Source: Adiantum capillus-veneris
Lineage: Eukaryota; Streptophyta; Polypodiopsida; Polypodiales; Pteridaceae
Direction of reading: 5' to 3'
Length of the DNA: 64,000 nt
Assembly (NCBI GenBank): GCA_014529385.2
Contig: CM043964.1
Coordinates: 133,520,420-133,584,419, forward strand
Positions 22,926-34,220 of the stretch are shown here, piece after piece; the stretch's first letter is position 1, and every line of letters begins with the position of its first letter. The notes beneath the pieces were generated by a model. That model saw only the letters and a list, made by a program, of their open reading frames with translations. It searched no databases and was not told the origin of the DNA. The position numbers and the translations under genes are program-made.

Positions 22926-23691
22926 AAAAGTGTAGTAGCATATCTCTTCACTGTGTGTAGAGATCTACGTCACTAAAGTGCTACAGAACAAGAGTCAAAA
23001 AAAGCAATGGGAGCACTAGAGAGTAGGAGTAGGATGCACAAAAAGGGTTGGGAGCACAAAAGAGATGGTTTTCTCACTGTGTAGCATCGATGAGGGAATA
23101 TTTAAAATGATGGGCAGCAGAGGATGCAAAAAGAAGCAAAAGAGTGCTCAAGCTTTTACTATTGGCTCACTACATGAGCGCTCATATGGGGCGAGAGTAT
23201 AGTAAAAATGTTTGGCAGGGGTACTGGCTCTAAACTTAGTATGCTCACCTCGGCGAGGGTGAAAACTTCACTTATGTGCATGATTACACCCGAGATTGCG
23301 GTTGGTAGACCGTACTGCATGAGAATCTGAGCCCGTTTATTGCTCCCAAACTGGTTGTCCTTGTGAGCACAACCCACATGCCATTTTTGAGTGACAATTT
23401 AGAGTTAGAAACCGATCGCCGTTGCAGTTGCCATCTCCATCTCCAAGTAGAACAAACAGACTGCCCTTGACTTTGCCTTTTCTACACTCTTCCCTTGGCC
23501 ATCTCTCACGATCCTGTGTTGAGCGACCTCCACTGGTCTTGGCCATCTCTCGCAATCCTGCGTTGAGCATCGCCATCGCCCTTACCTTCACCTTTTTGTC
23601 CTCTTCCCCCTGGCCACCTTTTGGTTCTTGCTCTCAGTGACTTGCGACATCACCATCCACCTTGGTGCCATTGGATATTGCAGAGACATGT

Positions 23692-23731
<40 letters not shown>

Positions 23732-24055
23732 TGTTTGCCCCCTGGGTCACTCTTCTCTGCCTGTGTGTTGTTAACTGTGTGCACATCAAAGCCACTGCGT
23801 TACGGGGTTAGGGCACAAGGGGAACAACACTCCAAGGGCCAAGAGTGGTCGTTAGGGTAAGAGTAGAAGTCTCACAACCTCAAGATTGGCATAGTTACAA
23901 ATTGTACGTATTAATTGAGATTCTCCATGCAACATTGTGAGGTTCAAGGCATGGATGGAGTAATGACTCCTTATGTGACCGTGCTTGATTTTTTTTTTCA
24001 ATGTTATGTTCCAATCCATCTGTTTCAAATGGACATGTATACATTGTAAATTCAA
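22926..24055. other. Transposon interior without recognised gene; CT run
   Basis: No supported gene. A CT microsatellite lies at about 23,693-23,732. Short open frames around 23,340-23,640 on both strands show no family signature. Confidence 0.5.
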
Positions 24056-24057
24056 CT

Positions 24058-24225
24058 TGGGTCAGTACCAAGCGAGTAGGGCCCTTCAAAGATTCTTGGG
24101 GCCCCTATTTGCTTGGTTCTGAGTCTAGTCACATCACCTATTAACATTAGCACACGGGGCATAACCAAGCAAATAGAGACCTTGAGGGATACTCTAGGCC
24201 CAATATTCGCTTGGTTATGACACCA
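24058..24225. repeat. Two further hairpins with the same core motif
   Basis: The first pairs GGTCAGTACCAAGCGAGTAG with CTATTTGCTTGGTTCTGAG; the second pairs GGCATAACCAAGCAAATAG with ATATTCGCTTGGTTATGAC. The arms carry the same CCAAGC/GCTTGG core as the arrays at 20.9 and 22.5 kb. Confidence 0.8.
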
Positions 24226-24273
24226 AATACATAGGAATTTTGAATAGTAGTTTTGGATTGCTTTTTCTTTCAG

Positions 24274-26020
24274 ACATGGGGATCATAGTCCTGGAGACAG
24301 ATGATGTGGGCAGGGATACATGCGAAGAAAAACTATTCACGTTCTTATACAATGCCTGTGCTCATCACCGTGCACCAGAACTATCAGGAATGTTTAATAC
24401 AAAATTTTCTATACAGAGGATCATAGATTGCTCATTTGAGTACCTACAAACCCATGTGAAATAGTATGAGGTAGTCATTTGTGACAATTCCATGACAATT
24501 GATGGCATGAGATATGTGCACCCAACCAACCTTGACCCTGACAAGAGTGCACCAAGGAGACTGAATCGTTGTCTAGAAAAGTGTCCCTCCAATGCACTGC
24601 TTGAACAAGATAGGTGTATGAAGCACTTACAAAAGTGTCGCTTAGTGGAATGCAACCACAGGTTTGTCTGTTACTTGTACTTGCAGACGGATGGTGAGTC
24701 AGAGACTTCCCAGCCATCAACTTTTGGTAGTTGCCTACTGGCGCTGGAGGAAGAGGTAGAGGATGTGGACGTGTAGTTTGACCCAGAAGAAGAGCGGGTA
24801 GAGGTTATAAAGGAAACATTTGATGCGGGCTTAACTCTTGCTTCTCTTGCGAATGCAACATTAGGATGCAAGCAAGAAAGCCCAAATAAGGAAGTGACTT
24901 TGCCTCTGAGTTGCCCTCCCATGGCGGGAGACACCCACTACGTTTTGCTCACAGATATCATGCATGAGCTGAATATACGGGAGAACTGTTCCCTAGCTGC
25001 AATCACAAATTTTTGTGAGGCAGACATGGGATTTATGGATGATGATGGAGTGGACCAACATCTTCTTGCTGACAGAGCTGTCCAAGACTCACGGTTCACT
25101 TCAAGGTAGCAATTGATCAAAGATACATTCAATGGAGCGAAGTTTGGAGAGGCCAATTTGCCAATAGATGAGCAGTTCCAATTGAAAACAAAACAACTCT
25201 ACTTGGAAAACATGGGTAGGCCCATGGCACCCAGAGCTCAAGTACTAAATAGTCAGTCTATTCACTTGTGGGGAAGATCGATGCTGGAAATGGACGAGAA
25301 TCAGATGGTAATTTTTAAAGGATTTCAAATGGTATTGGAGATGGCCCAGTGATGAAATATCATAATCAATCTTTTTATTGACAGGTGCTAGTGTATGACG
25401 ATAGTTTTTCTAGAAGAGCGGGAGGCTCACAGCAAGGGCTTGTCACGGGAGTACAAGGCAAGGATGCGGCGTTGTCTCACTACATCGGGCGTTTCAACCA
25501 CAAAAAGGTTTGTAGAAACAATTCTAACACCTAGCAATTGTACTCATCTCACTTACGGCCCATAAATGTTTTAATATTGTTTTTTAGATCATAATGTACC
25601 ACAAGCAATACTCTAAGGACAATGCAAAGTTCCCATTGTTTTCCATGAAAGTTATTACAAGATTGTGTGGTGGGAACTCCCTCCCACTAAACACACAAAG
25701 ACTAACTCTGATTGAGAAACAGTTTGCTCTACACATCTTTGGCATTCGGTATGGGTGACAATCACTTAGAGCCCCTTATTTCATATCCTACACAGCTTAA
25801 GCTCTGGCTGCAAGGGTTGAAGATCCGAAGAGCTTCTTAGATCCATACAACAAACGGTGGTTTATAAGGGAAAGAAGACACCTGATTCCCGTGGGGATGC
25901 TGCCATCAATAGAGGAACGAGCTCGTCTATGGAGCTTGCACATCAAAGAGGTACATAGTGAGGTAGAAGGAGGTGCATCAAAGAGGATAAAAACGACGGG
26001 CTTAGGTCGATCTTTTCCCG
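24274..26020 (+). pseudogene. Plus-strand transposon frame of unknown function
   Basis: A single frame from 24,240 to 25,352 is closed only by three TAG codons (24,462, 24,774, 25,107), then TGA at 25,350. This pattern suggests a protein of about 360 residues whose CAG codons mutated. It begins near 'MGIIVLETDDVGRDTCEEKL' and contains 'PTNLDPDKSAPRRLNRCLEK', an acidic 'LALEEEVEDVDV' stretch and 'HYVLLTDIMHELNIRENC'. A probable further exon follows a TTGACAG acceptor at 25,384 ('VLVYDDSFSRRAGGSQQGL'), and another follows a TTTTTTAG acceptor at 25,588 ('MYHKQYSKDNAKFPLFSMK'). I do not recognise the family. The last part overlaps the minus-strand transposase-like gene, so one of the two 3' ends may be wrong. 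Confidence 0.45.
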
Positions 26021-28761
26021 CTCCTGACTCGTGACTATCGCCACCTTGCATGGTGCTCCCCCGCATTTGAATTTCCCCAAGCCATTTGTTCTTCTCTTTG
26101 CGGATGTGTTGTAAAGACCGTGTAATTTCTGAACTCTTAAGAAGCTCCTTCTGCCTTGCTCTATGAATAAGTCGTCTATAATTCCATTGGTGTAACTCTA
26201 ATAGGCTATTGGCCTTATCCTTTCCTCCCCCATGTCTAGTGTGCTTAGAGTAGCCTGTTCTTGCCATGTAGTGGGTTTTTTCCATGCTTTGTGTGGACCA
26301 TATTGATAGTGATCCGTATGTATTGGCAAAATATAGACCATGGTTGAAATATATGTGCTGCATTGAAATAAAACAAAATGGTGAGTAGAGTATAATTTAA
26401 AATTTTGTTTGTATACGTAGCATGCTAACCCACCATGTAATGTGTGATATGTTACCCACCCCACCCTGTAAGGTAAGCCTTCTTCCAATCCAGCAAAGCT
26501 GCTCGAAATGATGTGAGCTTACTTTGGTCCCAAGAATGCTGCTCAACGTAGTGGAAAATTTTATGTAGTGATTTCCACACGTTCACCTTGTGATTTTAGA
26601 TTGCCCCTCCACCAGCATTGTCTTTAACCTTTTTATGTAGCTGTTTCCATTTGTTGAACAAGTTTCTTCTCTCTTCTCTACCTGAATCTTTGAGGCTAAA
26701 CCCAAGAAACCTTCTGCCCTTCACGCCACCTATCGATGCCTTCTTAGGTACCTTGTAACAACTTTGAGACATCTTAGGGTCCTCTTTGATTATGACATTG
26801 CCTCCATGCAAACCAATGTCTGAGAGAACTCCCTCTAATGCTTTGATCACTCTTTTTGACTCACTCTCTGGCTTTAATGTCCATGCAAAACATATGTACA
26901 AATGAACCACCTTTTCAATTATTTGACAGAGTGCATGAAGTGTACAGACGTGAACTCTACTTAGAGAAATATTAAGCACTGGCCTAAAAGTTTTATCTTG
27001 AAGATGTTTGTTGGGAGCTCTATTCCATTGCACACTCTCAAGAGACTGTGCATCAGCCATGCAATATAAGCATGGATTTTCCACAACTGCTTTGTGTGTT
27101 GTGTTGTACATACACTTAAGAGTCTTTAAGTCACCTGCCATGTGCCATTCCACTGTATACTCACCAAATACTTCCACTGAAAGTACGACTCCGTTTCTTT
27201 GTTCACTGATGATAGAAGAAATTTGGGTTTGATTAAAAACCCAATCAAGGATTTCAAAATCTTCCTTATCAACCTACAATGAAAAATGAAAGTAGAAAAT
27301 CAACAACCAAATAATCAATATTTTTGTTATTATAGAGTGAACTAAGTATACCTGAAATGATCCTAGGGTTAGAATGTTGTTTTCGGATTGCACGTTGAAG
27401 TATCGTGGATCCTCTTTCATTATTGATGGATCCAGAGCTCTGTTTATGAGGGTAATGGGGTGACTCTCTCCAGCTTCTTGTTCTTTAGTACCTCGCACTT
27501 GTTGAGCTTCAAAACAAACTTGAGAAACTCACCACACTCCTCTTGACTGATGTCAAAGAAGTGAACTGTATACCTTTGCAAAGCTTCAAGATCAATGAAG
27601 TTGTTGTGCTCATTAAACTATACCTCTCTGCCACCCTTGCCTAAGAACGTTGCTTCAATATGGAATGGCGACCCAAGTTTCTCAAACACCTCATCGTTTA
27701 TGTGCCAATGAGCAGCCTTTACATCTAATGGCTTTGGCAACAATGACCCTCTTTGTAGTTTATTTTGAGACTTTTTAGCTAATGCTTTGAAGAGTGTCCT
27801 ATATCCCATTTGCAAGATGCCACTCTCATCAAGTATTGCTTGCACAACCATTGGTTCCAACTGATTCTCGTTCAAGAAGGAGGTAAGGAGCCTCCCTTTT
27901 AACTTACAAATTTTTTTCTGAGTTATCATCTCTTCAACTACTTCTCTTGGAACTAGACGACTGTAATGCACTTTGGCATTGAAGCCTGTACCGTTTGAAT
28001 TTGGATGCAGCAAAGACCTGCCAAAAAAGCACCATGTGTTATGATCATGTATAGGAAAGTGTATCCATTTCTTAGTGAAACACATTGATTATACAAAAGC
28101 AAAAACAAACTTCAAGTTACCTTAAAGTTGGTATTTGTTTTTTCAGGCCACCACTACCGATATTCATGTTCTCAATGTTGCACAGATTTTGTTTTCTTTT
28201 CCAACTACCAAGCACGGTGTCTTTCTCTTGCAAATTGTGATCTTCTTCTCAAGACTTTGGATTGTCTCTTTGTTTGATGAAATCTTCCAAGATCATGCTT
28301 CATTAAGTTTCTTCAGCTACACGTTCTCCATCACTAGGAAGTTTCTTTGCCTTTTCGCATTCAATCCTCTCATTTCCAAATGTTCGGTGTATCCCAATAG
28401 CCCATCCTTGCCATTGCCTGTGAAATGTAAGAGGCTAGTGGTATTAGCAAAGGGAGGTGGCACATTTTTCATAGGATCCTTTGGATAAATAGAGCCATCG
28501 GTCCACAAATCCAAATGATGTTCCTTTTTTGTCCTTCCATTGAGATAAGAAAGACTCCCTCCTATGTTTCTGCAACAGTACGTACTCTTGCAATACATCA
28601 ACATGACAATGATGTGTGTTCTTTCTTTGGGTAAGTGTTGAAGATGAAGGGGTTGAGGATTGCAAGTTCAAATTGGTGTTTTCATCGAAAAAAGAAGCGT
28701 TCTCCATTCCTAGAGTTGATAGAGAAATAGTCAGACACTCAAGACTCATGAAATTTCTCAA
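25797..28761 (-). pseudogene. Spliced transposase-like gene of the 11.1 kb element
   Basis: Minus-strand exons can be linked by three GT-AG introns: 28,018-28,120, 27,274-27,351 and about 26,358-26,455. Exon 2 contains 'RLVPREVVEEMITQKK', 'MVVQAILDESGILQMGYRTL' and 'DEVFEKLGSPFHIEATFLGK'. Exon 3 contains 'YTVEWHMAGDLKTLKCMY' followed by 'ENPCLYCMADAQS', a GDLK...CxxC arrangement I associate with DDE-type transposases of poorly classified eukaryotic transposons. Exon 4 has 'STQSMEKTHYMARTGYSKHT', 'HGGG' and 'LLELHQWNYRRLIHRARQKE', resembling a transposase C-terminus. Stops between exon pieces (for example the TAA near 26,596) show decay. The assignment as transposase is inference from motif style and position, not a firm family match. 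Confidence 0.5.
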
Positions 28762-29037
28762 GTTTTGGGAGGGAAGGCCACATTCTCATGTTTAGAGTTT
28801 ATAGAGTTCCTGTGGCTTATGTTTCTGGAGGGAACGCTTGTAAGTTGGAATTTCAAATTATTAGTCATACGGTTAGTTGAATTCCTGACAAGAGAACGAA
28901 GGATAAGAATGATAAAGACGGCGGCTACCTACCAAATAATGTCATTTTGGCTTTTTTTTGGTGCAAAAAAGTATCACATAAAATGCAAAAGTAACATTTT
29001 TATTTTCTCTCTCTAAGCCGACGAGGAACTTCGTACA

Positions 29038-29071
29038 GGGTCCCAAAGTGAGTCCAACTTTCTCCTAATGA
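29038..29071 (-). repeat. Right terminal inverted repeat
   Basis: On the reverse strand TCATTAGGAGAAAGTT followed by GGACTCACTTTGGG. A single mismatch to the left end in the first 26 bases. Confidence 0.8.
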
Positions 29072-30782
29072 GAAGGAAAACCATCGACATGGTTCCAAAA
29101 CATCCCACCACGGTCAATCATGGACTTGAATACATTAGCACAATGATTTGTAGCTACGTGTTTCAAAACGAGGATCAAACACAATATGGTAGCTCAAATC
29201 TACAACTTTAAGCAGAAACAAAGTGAGTCTATTTGTGATTGTGAAACTCGAATGAAACAATACGTTGCCTGATGCCCAAAGCTAGAGATACCTGCAGAAG
29301 AACGACTAGTATCATTTTTTCTAGAGGGACTGCTAAACAAAGAACTTCATGATATACTATATAGCAAGAAGCATACAGCCCTAGAAGAGTGTGTATCAGA
29401 TGCTATTGATTTAGAGACAATTGTGATATTTGCAACAAAGAAGATGTCCCTAAAGATAACCAAAGCAAGAAAACATCATCCACCAAACTAGCTCAAGTGG
29501 GAACGACTGCTGCAGCACCACTTTCAGCCATAGAAGACATGCTCAAAAGGATGAATGACATGATGAATAACATGCAAAAAACACCTATGAGAGGACGAGG
29601 ACAAGGGATACCTCATTAGGGAAAACCAATTAGGCCGTAGAAATAGTGTGCAGTTGAGGATAAATGGACCAACCATGAGACCAATGAGTGCTATTACCGA
29701 CCAAAGTATAATGGGAATGTTCAATACATGCCTATGAGGCCACAAGGATAACCCATGTACAGATATTAGTCTAATATGGCCCCAGCTCAAAGACCACCGA
29801 TGGGTATGGACAGACCTCAACTTGTGTTGGGTCAACAACCTCCATATCCGGGACATAATGTAGTGCATGTAAAGTACATGTATCCAGAGGGAGTCATAGA
29901 TAAACAAGAACTAGTGCCTGTTACACCCTATGTTGAGCCTAGTCCATCTACAATAATGGTAGAAGGAGATTGGTATAATTCACACCCACCACCAATGGAA
30001 GAACCTATGACTTATGCTAAGAGCTTGCACCAATGTACTATGTAGCTAATCAAGGTGTCAAACCTCCTATGGTAAGACCCATGATTAAGCCAAGAATTGG
30101 AAACTGTCATAGTTGTGGTGCAGATGGTCATTGGAAAAATGAATGCCCAGAGCCTGACAAGAACCTCAAGCCAGTTGAAGCTTATTGCATACAATGTTGC
30201 AAAAAGGGAGGACACTTCCTGGAAGATTGTCCAAAAAATCCTTTAGACAAGGGTAAAACAATAGTGAACGTAGTCCAAGTGATTCCTAGTAGCTCATCTG
30301 AGAGTGAACCAATTGTTCCAATCAAGGTAATCACCAGAGCCCAGGCTAAGAAAAAGAAACATAACTCCTATGATGATTCAAAAAATACAAAAAATTCCTC
30401 TCAAAAGACCAAACAAAGCAGAAACAAAAGGTATGAGACGAGAAAACAAAAACAAAGGGCTGAAATCGAGGAAAAAGCAAAGAAGCTATTTCAGGAAAAG
30501 GTAAAAGAAACTGGAAGCAAAATCAAAGAGACCACCATGAAATCTGGAGGATCAATTTTGGTTGACAAAATTTTTGAGCCTATTGATGCAACCTTGGAAG
30601 CCTACCAAGCGAGACTTAAAGTAGACCAAAACATGGAAAACAAATGGAAAAACTATCCTTGTCCAGACATGGAAGCAGCTAATCTTGAAGCTTATCAAAA
30701 TTTGGTAAGAATCACGCAAGAGTTGCTGGAAAAACAAAAATCCAAGCTTAAAAGTATGGCAAACCTGAGGAGCTTGTGGTAA
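29072..30782 (+). pseudogene. Gypsy gag, 3' part, with two zinc knuckles
   Basis: The gag domain resumes after the transposon with 'STWFQNIPPRSIMDL' and 'FFLEGLLNKELHDILYSKKH', homologous to the inverted fragment at 1-630. An open frame at 30,033-30,782 (249 codons) holds two zinc knuckles: 'CHSCGADGHWKNEC' (regular CX2CX4HX4C) and 'CIQCCKKGGHFLEDC', which has one extra residue before His. A lysine-rich tail of about 100 residues with coiled-coil character follows. Stops at several points in 29,280-29,780 break the frame upstream. Nucleocapsid proteins of this type bind element RNA. Confidence 0.85.
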
Positions 30783-32780
30783 GAGACAATAAAGAAAAAT
30801 CCAAAGTGGTGGTAGAACCCCACCTTAAAACAAAAGAGCCAGAACTTATAGTGTCGGACAACGAAGATTCCTTAGACGGAATTCCACTTGTAGAAGAAGA
30901 TTAGCCAAGACACTTATGGGAAAAAGTTAGAGAGATCAATAATGGGAGCCTAACTCTTAAGTCAGCTCCTATACAGGAAGTGTGGTTAGACAATCTACCA
31001 CTTGATATGGACATGGATGTACAATCCTTGTATGGGGATTGCGGATCTGAAGCTTCAGGAATGTCTAAACCATTGACCTTTAATTACCCTCTTACTTGGG
31101 AGATAACGAAATCCTAGTGTGTAAAACCACTCAAGTAAAAAGAGCGGAACAAACCCTAGAAGTAGACAACATTCATTCAATCATGTCTACACCCATCCAA
31201 TGCACTCTTACTTTGGGAGAACTATTGAAAATTAGGCCATATTTATGGAATGATCCATAGAGAACCCTAGAGAAGGTGGGAATAACGGGGCTAATCGCAA
31301 AAAATTGGAAAAATTGAAACACAAAATGGACAACAAAGAGATTCAATCTGTTCTAATGAACAAATTTGGAAAATACTACAAAGGGGAAGAAGGAAATACA
31401 ACCCTTCCAGTGAAATGTAATGACATAGAAACCATGGAAATACTGGATAGTGGGGCAGACATAGCCATAGCCACGATAGCAGTATGGGAATCCTGAGGGC
31501 AACCAGCCATTAGACAAAATCAAATGAAATTTCAATTGACTAATGGACACATTGAAAGACCATTAGGACTACTTGAGAGAGTGATAGTTAATTCCTGTGG
31601 GATTGAATATCAACACAGTTTTGCCATAGTAGACTTTGGGAAGAAACTCAATTAGGAAGTCATATTGGGAAGACCTTTCATGCGACAAGTACAACTCATT
31701 CAAGATTGGGGAAACAATTATCTGTACTTGAAGCAAGTGGGATCAATAACAAGGGTTAAACTAAAAGATCAGACTTATAGAGATGTCATGAAAACGCCCA
31801 TACAAGAATTTGATTCAGTCTCTTCGGCTGAAACTAAGCTTCCATCTTGGTTAAACAAAGACACTCCTATTTGGATGTGCGGAGCTTCAAAAAATGGGAG
31901 CTTAAAACGAGAAGAATGTATTTTAGAAAGGGATTCCATAGATGAAGTTTATGTACCTGAACCCATTCCAGAGCATTTGTTTGATCCATTTGAGTGGACT
32001 CAAATTTTAGCGACGATGGATGTATGTGTGAATACGTCTATGCCTACTCAATTTTGCATTGAGGACAATTATGACAAATTCCCATCTAAATGATCTCATC
32101 CCTCCACATTGAAGACAAAATTCAGGAATCCAAGGGCTTGATATGAAATCTCAACAAGTCTTTTCAGACCTCTACTATGATGCAACAGATGAGTTAGAAG
32201 AACACTCAGCTACCTTAGATGATTTGGGGTTGGAAAAAGAACATGTGAGAGCTAAGTTACTCATAAAAGGAGGGGAGGAAAAGTTCTTTGACTTTCCTAA
32301 CAAGAAATCGAGAAGACAGAAATGGTATAGACGAAAAAGAGACACTAGAAAGTTGAAATCTAGACCTATGCCATCAGTCTCTAGTAGGACACAGTTCTTG
32401 ATGCAGGTAGATGCACATGATTGTGTCAAGGACAAAATCACTGGTAGATATCCTTCAAATGAAAATCCAAAAATCTCAAAAACATTGAGAAAAACAAGAA
32501 AGGAAACTCAAGCAAAACCTAAAAACCAGGACAAAGATTCAACCATGACATGAGTCGAACGAAAAAAGAAATATCAAGAGTTGAAAAAAGCTCTGAAGGA
32601 GATATATACGACTAAAATGGAAACCACTGAAGAAGATAATAAAGATGTAATGAGTGTTCCATCCCATTACAAGAAATATACTCTCCAAGAGAAAAAAATC
32701 ATAATCGAACAACCTGTTATAGAGAACGACGAAAACAGGGCGAGTCCTACGAAGGGCCTGAAAACGCAAAAAAGATAGAT
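30783..32780 (+). pseudogene. Gypsy protease region and linker
   Basis: The retropepsin active site 'MEILDSGADIAIAT' is intact at about 31,435-31,476, with 'EVILGRPFMRQVQLIQDWGN' (31,650-31,710) as the C-terminal part of the fold. Short open frames before and after encode charged linkers ('NLPLDMDMDVQSLYG' near 31,000; 32,143-32,553 is Lys/Arg-rich). Stops at 31,494, 31,653 and others interrupt it. In the family this enzyme cuts the gag-pol polyprotein. Confidence 0.8.
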
Positions 32781-32789
32781 TTGGCCGAA

Positions 32790-34220
32790 CCAGGAGAAGA
32801 GCCTAGACCATCCTACATTGCAAATGAGCTTACGAAGGAAAAAGAAGAGCTTTTGTTAAGCTTGCTAAAAGAATATCGAGATATCTTTGCTTGGTCTTAC
32901 AAGGATCTCTAGGGTGTTGATCCAGAAATCTGTCAACATACCATACCCATGAGAGATGATGCAAAACCAAGTAGACAAAGGCCATACACATACAATGAAA
33001 CATTTTCCAGGAAGATCAAAGAAGAGATTGAAAAGCTAAGGGAGGCTGAATTCTTTTATGAAATTGAACACATAGATGGGGTGCCTCCAGTTGTGGTAGT
33101 ACCCAAGAAAAATGAAAAACTACGAGTGTGTGTCAACCTCAAGAAAGTGAATGCAGCTACCATTAGAGACAAATTTCCTCTTCCTATCACTGAGCATGTT
33201 TTCGAACGATTTGCAGGAAAAGAAACTTACAACTTTTTAAATGGCTTTTCAGGATACAATCAACTTTTGGTTGACCCAAAAGATCATCATAAAACTACTT
33301 TTGTAACGAAATGGGGTATTTTTGTCTATCAACTTATGCCATTTGGGTTAACTAATTCTCCTGCCACCAATATTGATGAGCCATTCTTTTAAGGAATATC
33401 TTAGGAAATTCTTGGAAGTATATATGGATGATCTATACGTACATTCATCAATCTGGGCTGATCATTTTGAGCATCTCAAAAAGGTATTCAAAAAATATAG
33501 ACTTTATAGGATTTGCTTAAATCCTGAGAAGTGCACATTCATGGGTAGACAAGGAAAAATTCTTAGAATATAATGTCTAAAAATGGCATAGCTGCTGATA
33601 TGGACAAAATTCATGTTATTGTTGATTTGCCTAGACTGACAATAGTCATGGGGGTTCAAGCCTTCATGGGGCATTGTGGATATTACAGACGGTTCATTTA
33701 CATATAAGCTATAATTGAAAAACCCATGTATAGCTTGATTACACACTTTGAGTGGACTGATGAGTGTGAAGAATCCTTCATGAAGCTTAAGCAAGCTGTC
33801 ACTTCAGCTCTAATATGATTGAAATAAAATATTCCACATACATGTAGATGCTTTCAATTTTGCCATTAAGTGTATACTAGCTCAACTAGGAGCGATGGGA
33901 AAATGGATTTTCCTATTTCTTATGCTAGCCGACAATTGAATATGGCAGAAAAGAATTATATCACCATCGAAAGGGAAAGATTAGGAATGATCTTTGTCGT
34001 GAAAAAGTATAAACATTACCTATTAGTAGACAAATTTGTGTTCTTTGTGGACCACCAAGCCTTATTATACTTGGTCAACAAGCCATGCAAGACAGGAAGA
34101 ATAGTGAGATGGTTCATCATTTTTCTGGAATTTGATTTCACTGTAGTTGTGAAAAAGGGCACTACTCATCAAAGAGAAGATCATTTGTCAAGGATTGTTT
34201 CAAGAGAGTCACATAAAGGG
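32790..34220 (+). pseudogene. Gypsy reverse transcriptase and RNase H
   Basis: RT starts after 'YRDIFAWSYKDL' (32,880). It includes 'PPVVVVPKKNEKLRVCVNLK', 'NFLNGFSGYNQLLVDPKDHH', 'VYQLMPFGLTNSPAT', then after a frame change 'KFLEVYMDDLYVHSSI' with a YMDD catalytic box (33,420) and 'ICLNPEKCTFMGRQGK'. RNase H has 'ISYASRQLNMAEKNYITIER' and 'FVDHQALLYLVNKPCKTGRI'. The FAWSYKD entry and FSGYNQ motif point to the Tat/Athila side of plant gypsy. Two frame changes and several stops are present. Confidence 0.9.

Larger units (their letters stand above)
17955..29071. mobile_element. 11.1 kb TIR DNA transposon carrying histone H3-like and Ulp1-like genes
   Basis: The left end TCATTAGGAGAAAGTTAGAC (17,955) and the right end on the reverse strand, TCATTAGGAGAAAGTTGGAC (29,071), match at 25 of 26 terminal bases. 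Outside them gypsy gag sequence continues on both sides. The best candidate 9 bp target duplication, GAATGACAT versus GAAGGAAAA, matches only 6 of 9, so superfamily assignment is open. Contents: plus-strand arm frame (18.3-19.2 kb), Ulp1-like peptidase and charged tail (minus, 20.7-19.7 kb), 169 bp repeats (20.9-21.4 kb), H3-like gene (minus, 22.4-21.6 kb), hairpin repeats (22.5-24.2 kb), a plus-strand frame (24.3-26.0 kb) and a spliced transposase-like gene (minus, 28.8-25.8 kb). TIRs, Ulp1 and size recall Mutator- or CACTA-type elements, but no diagnostic catalytic motif of either was recognised. Confidence 0.8.

Noticed and set aside
25797-26363. Reading the whole 188-codon minus frame as an independent gene
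   Set aside because: It begins right at a splice acceptor (about 26,357) and continues the transposase-like gene; treated as its last exon.
17946-29080. Firm assignment of the 11.1 kb element to Mutator by a 9 bp target duplication
   Set aside because: The flanks GAATGACAT and GAAGGAAAA agree at only 6 of 9 positions and lie in different codon phases of the interrupted gag.
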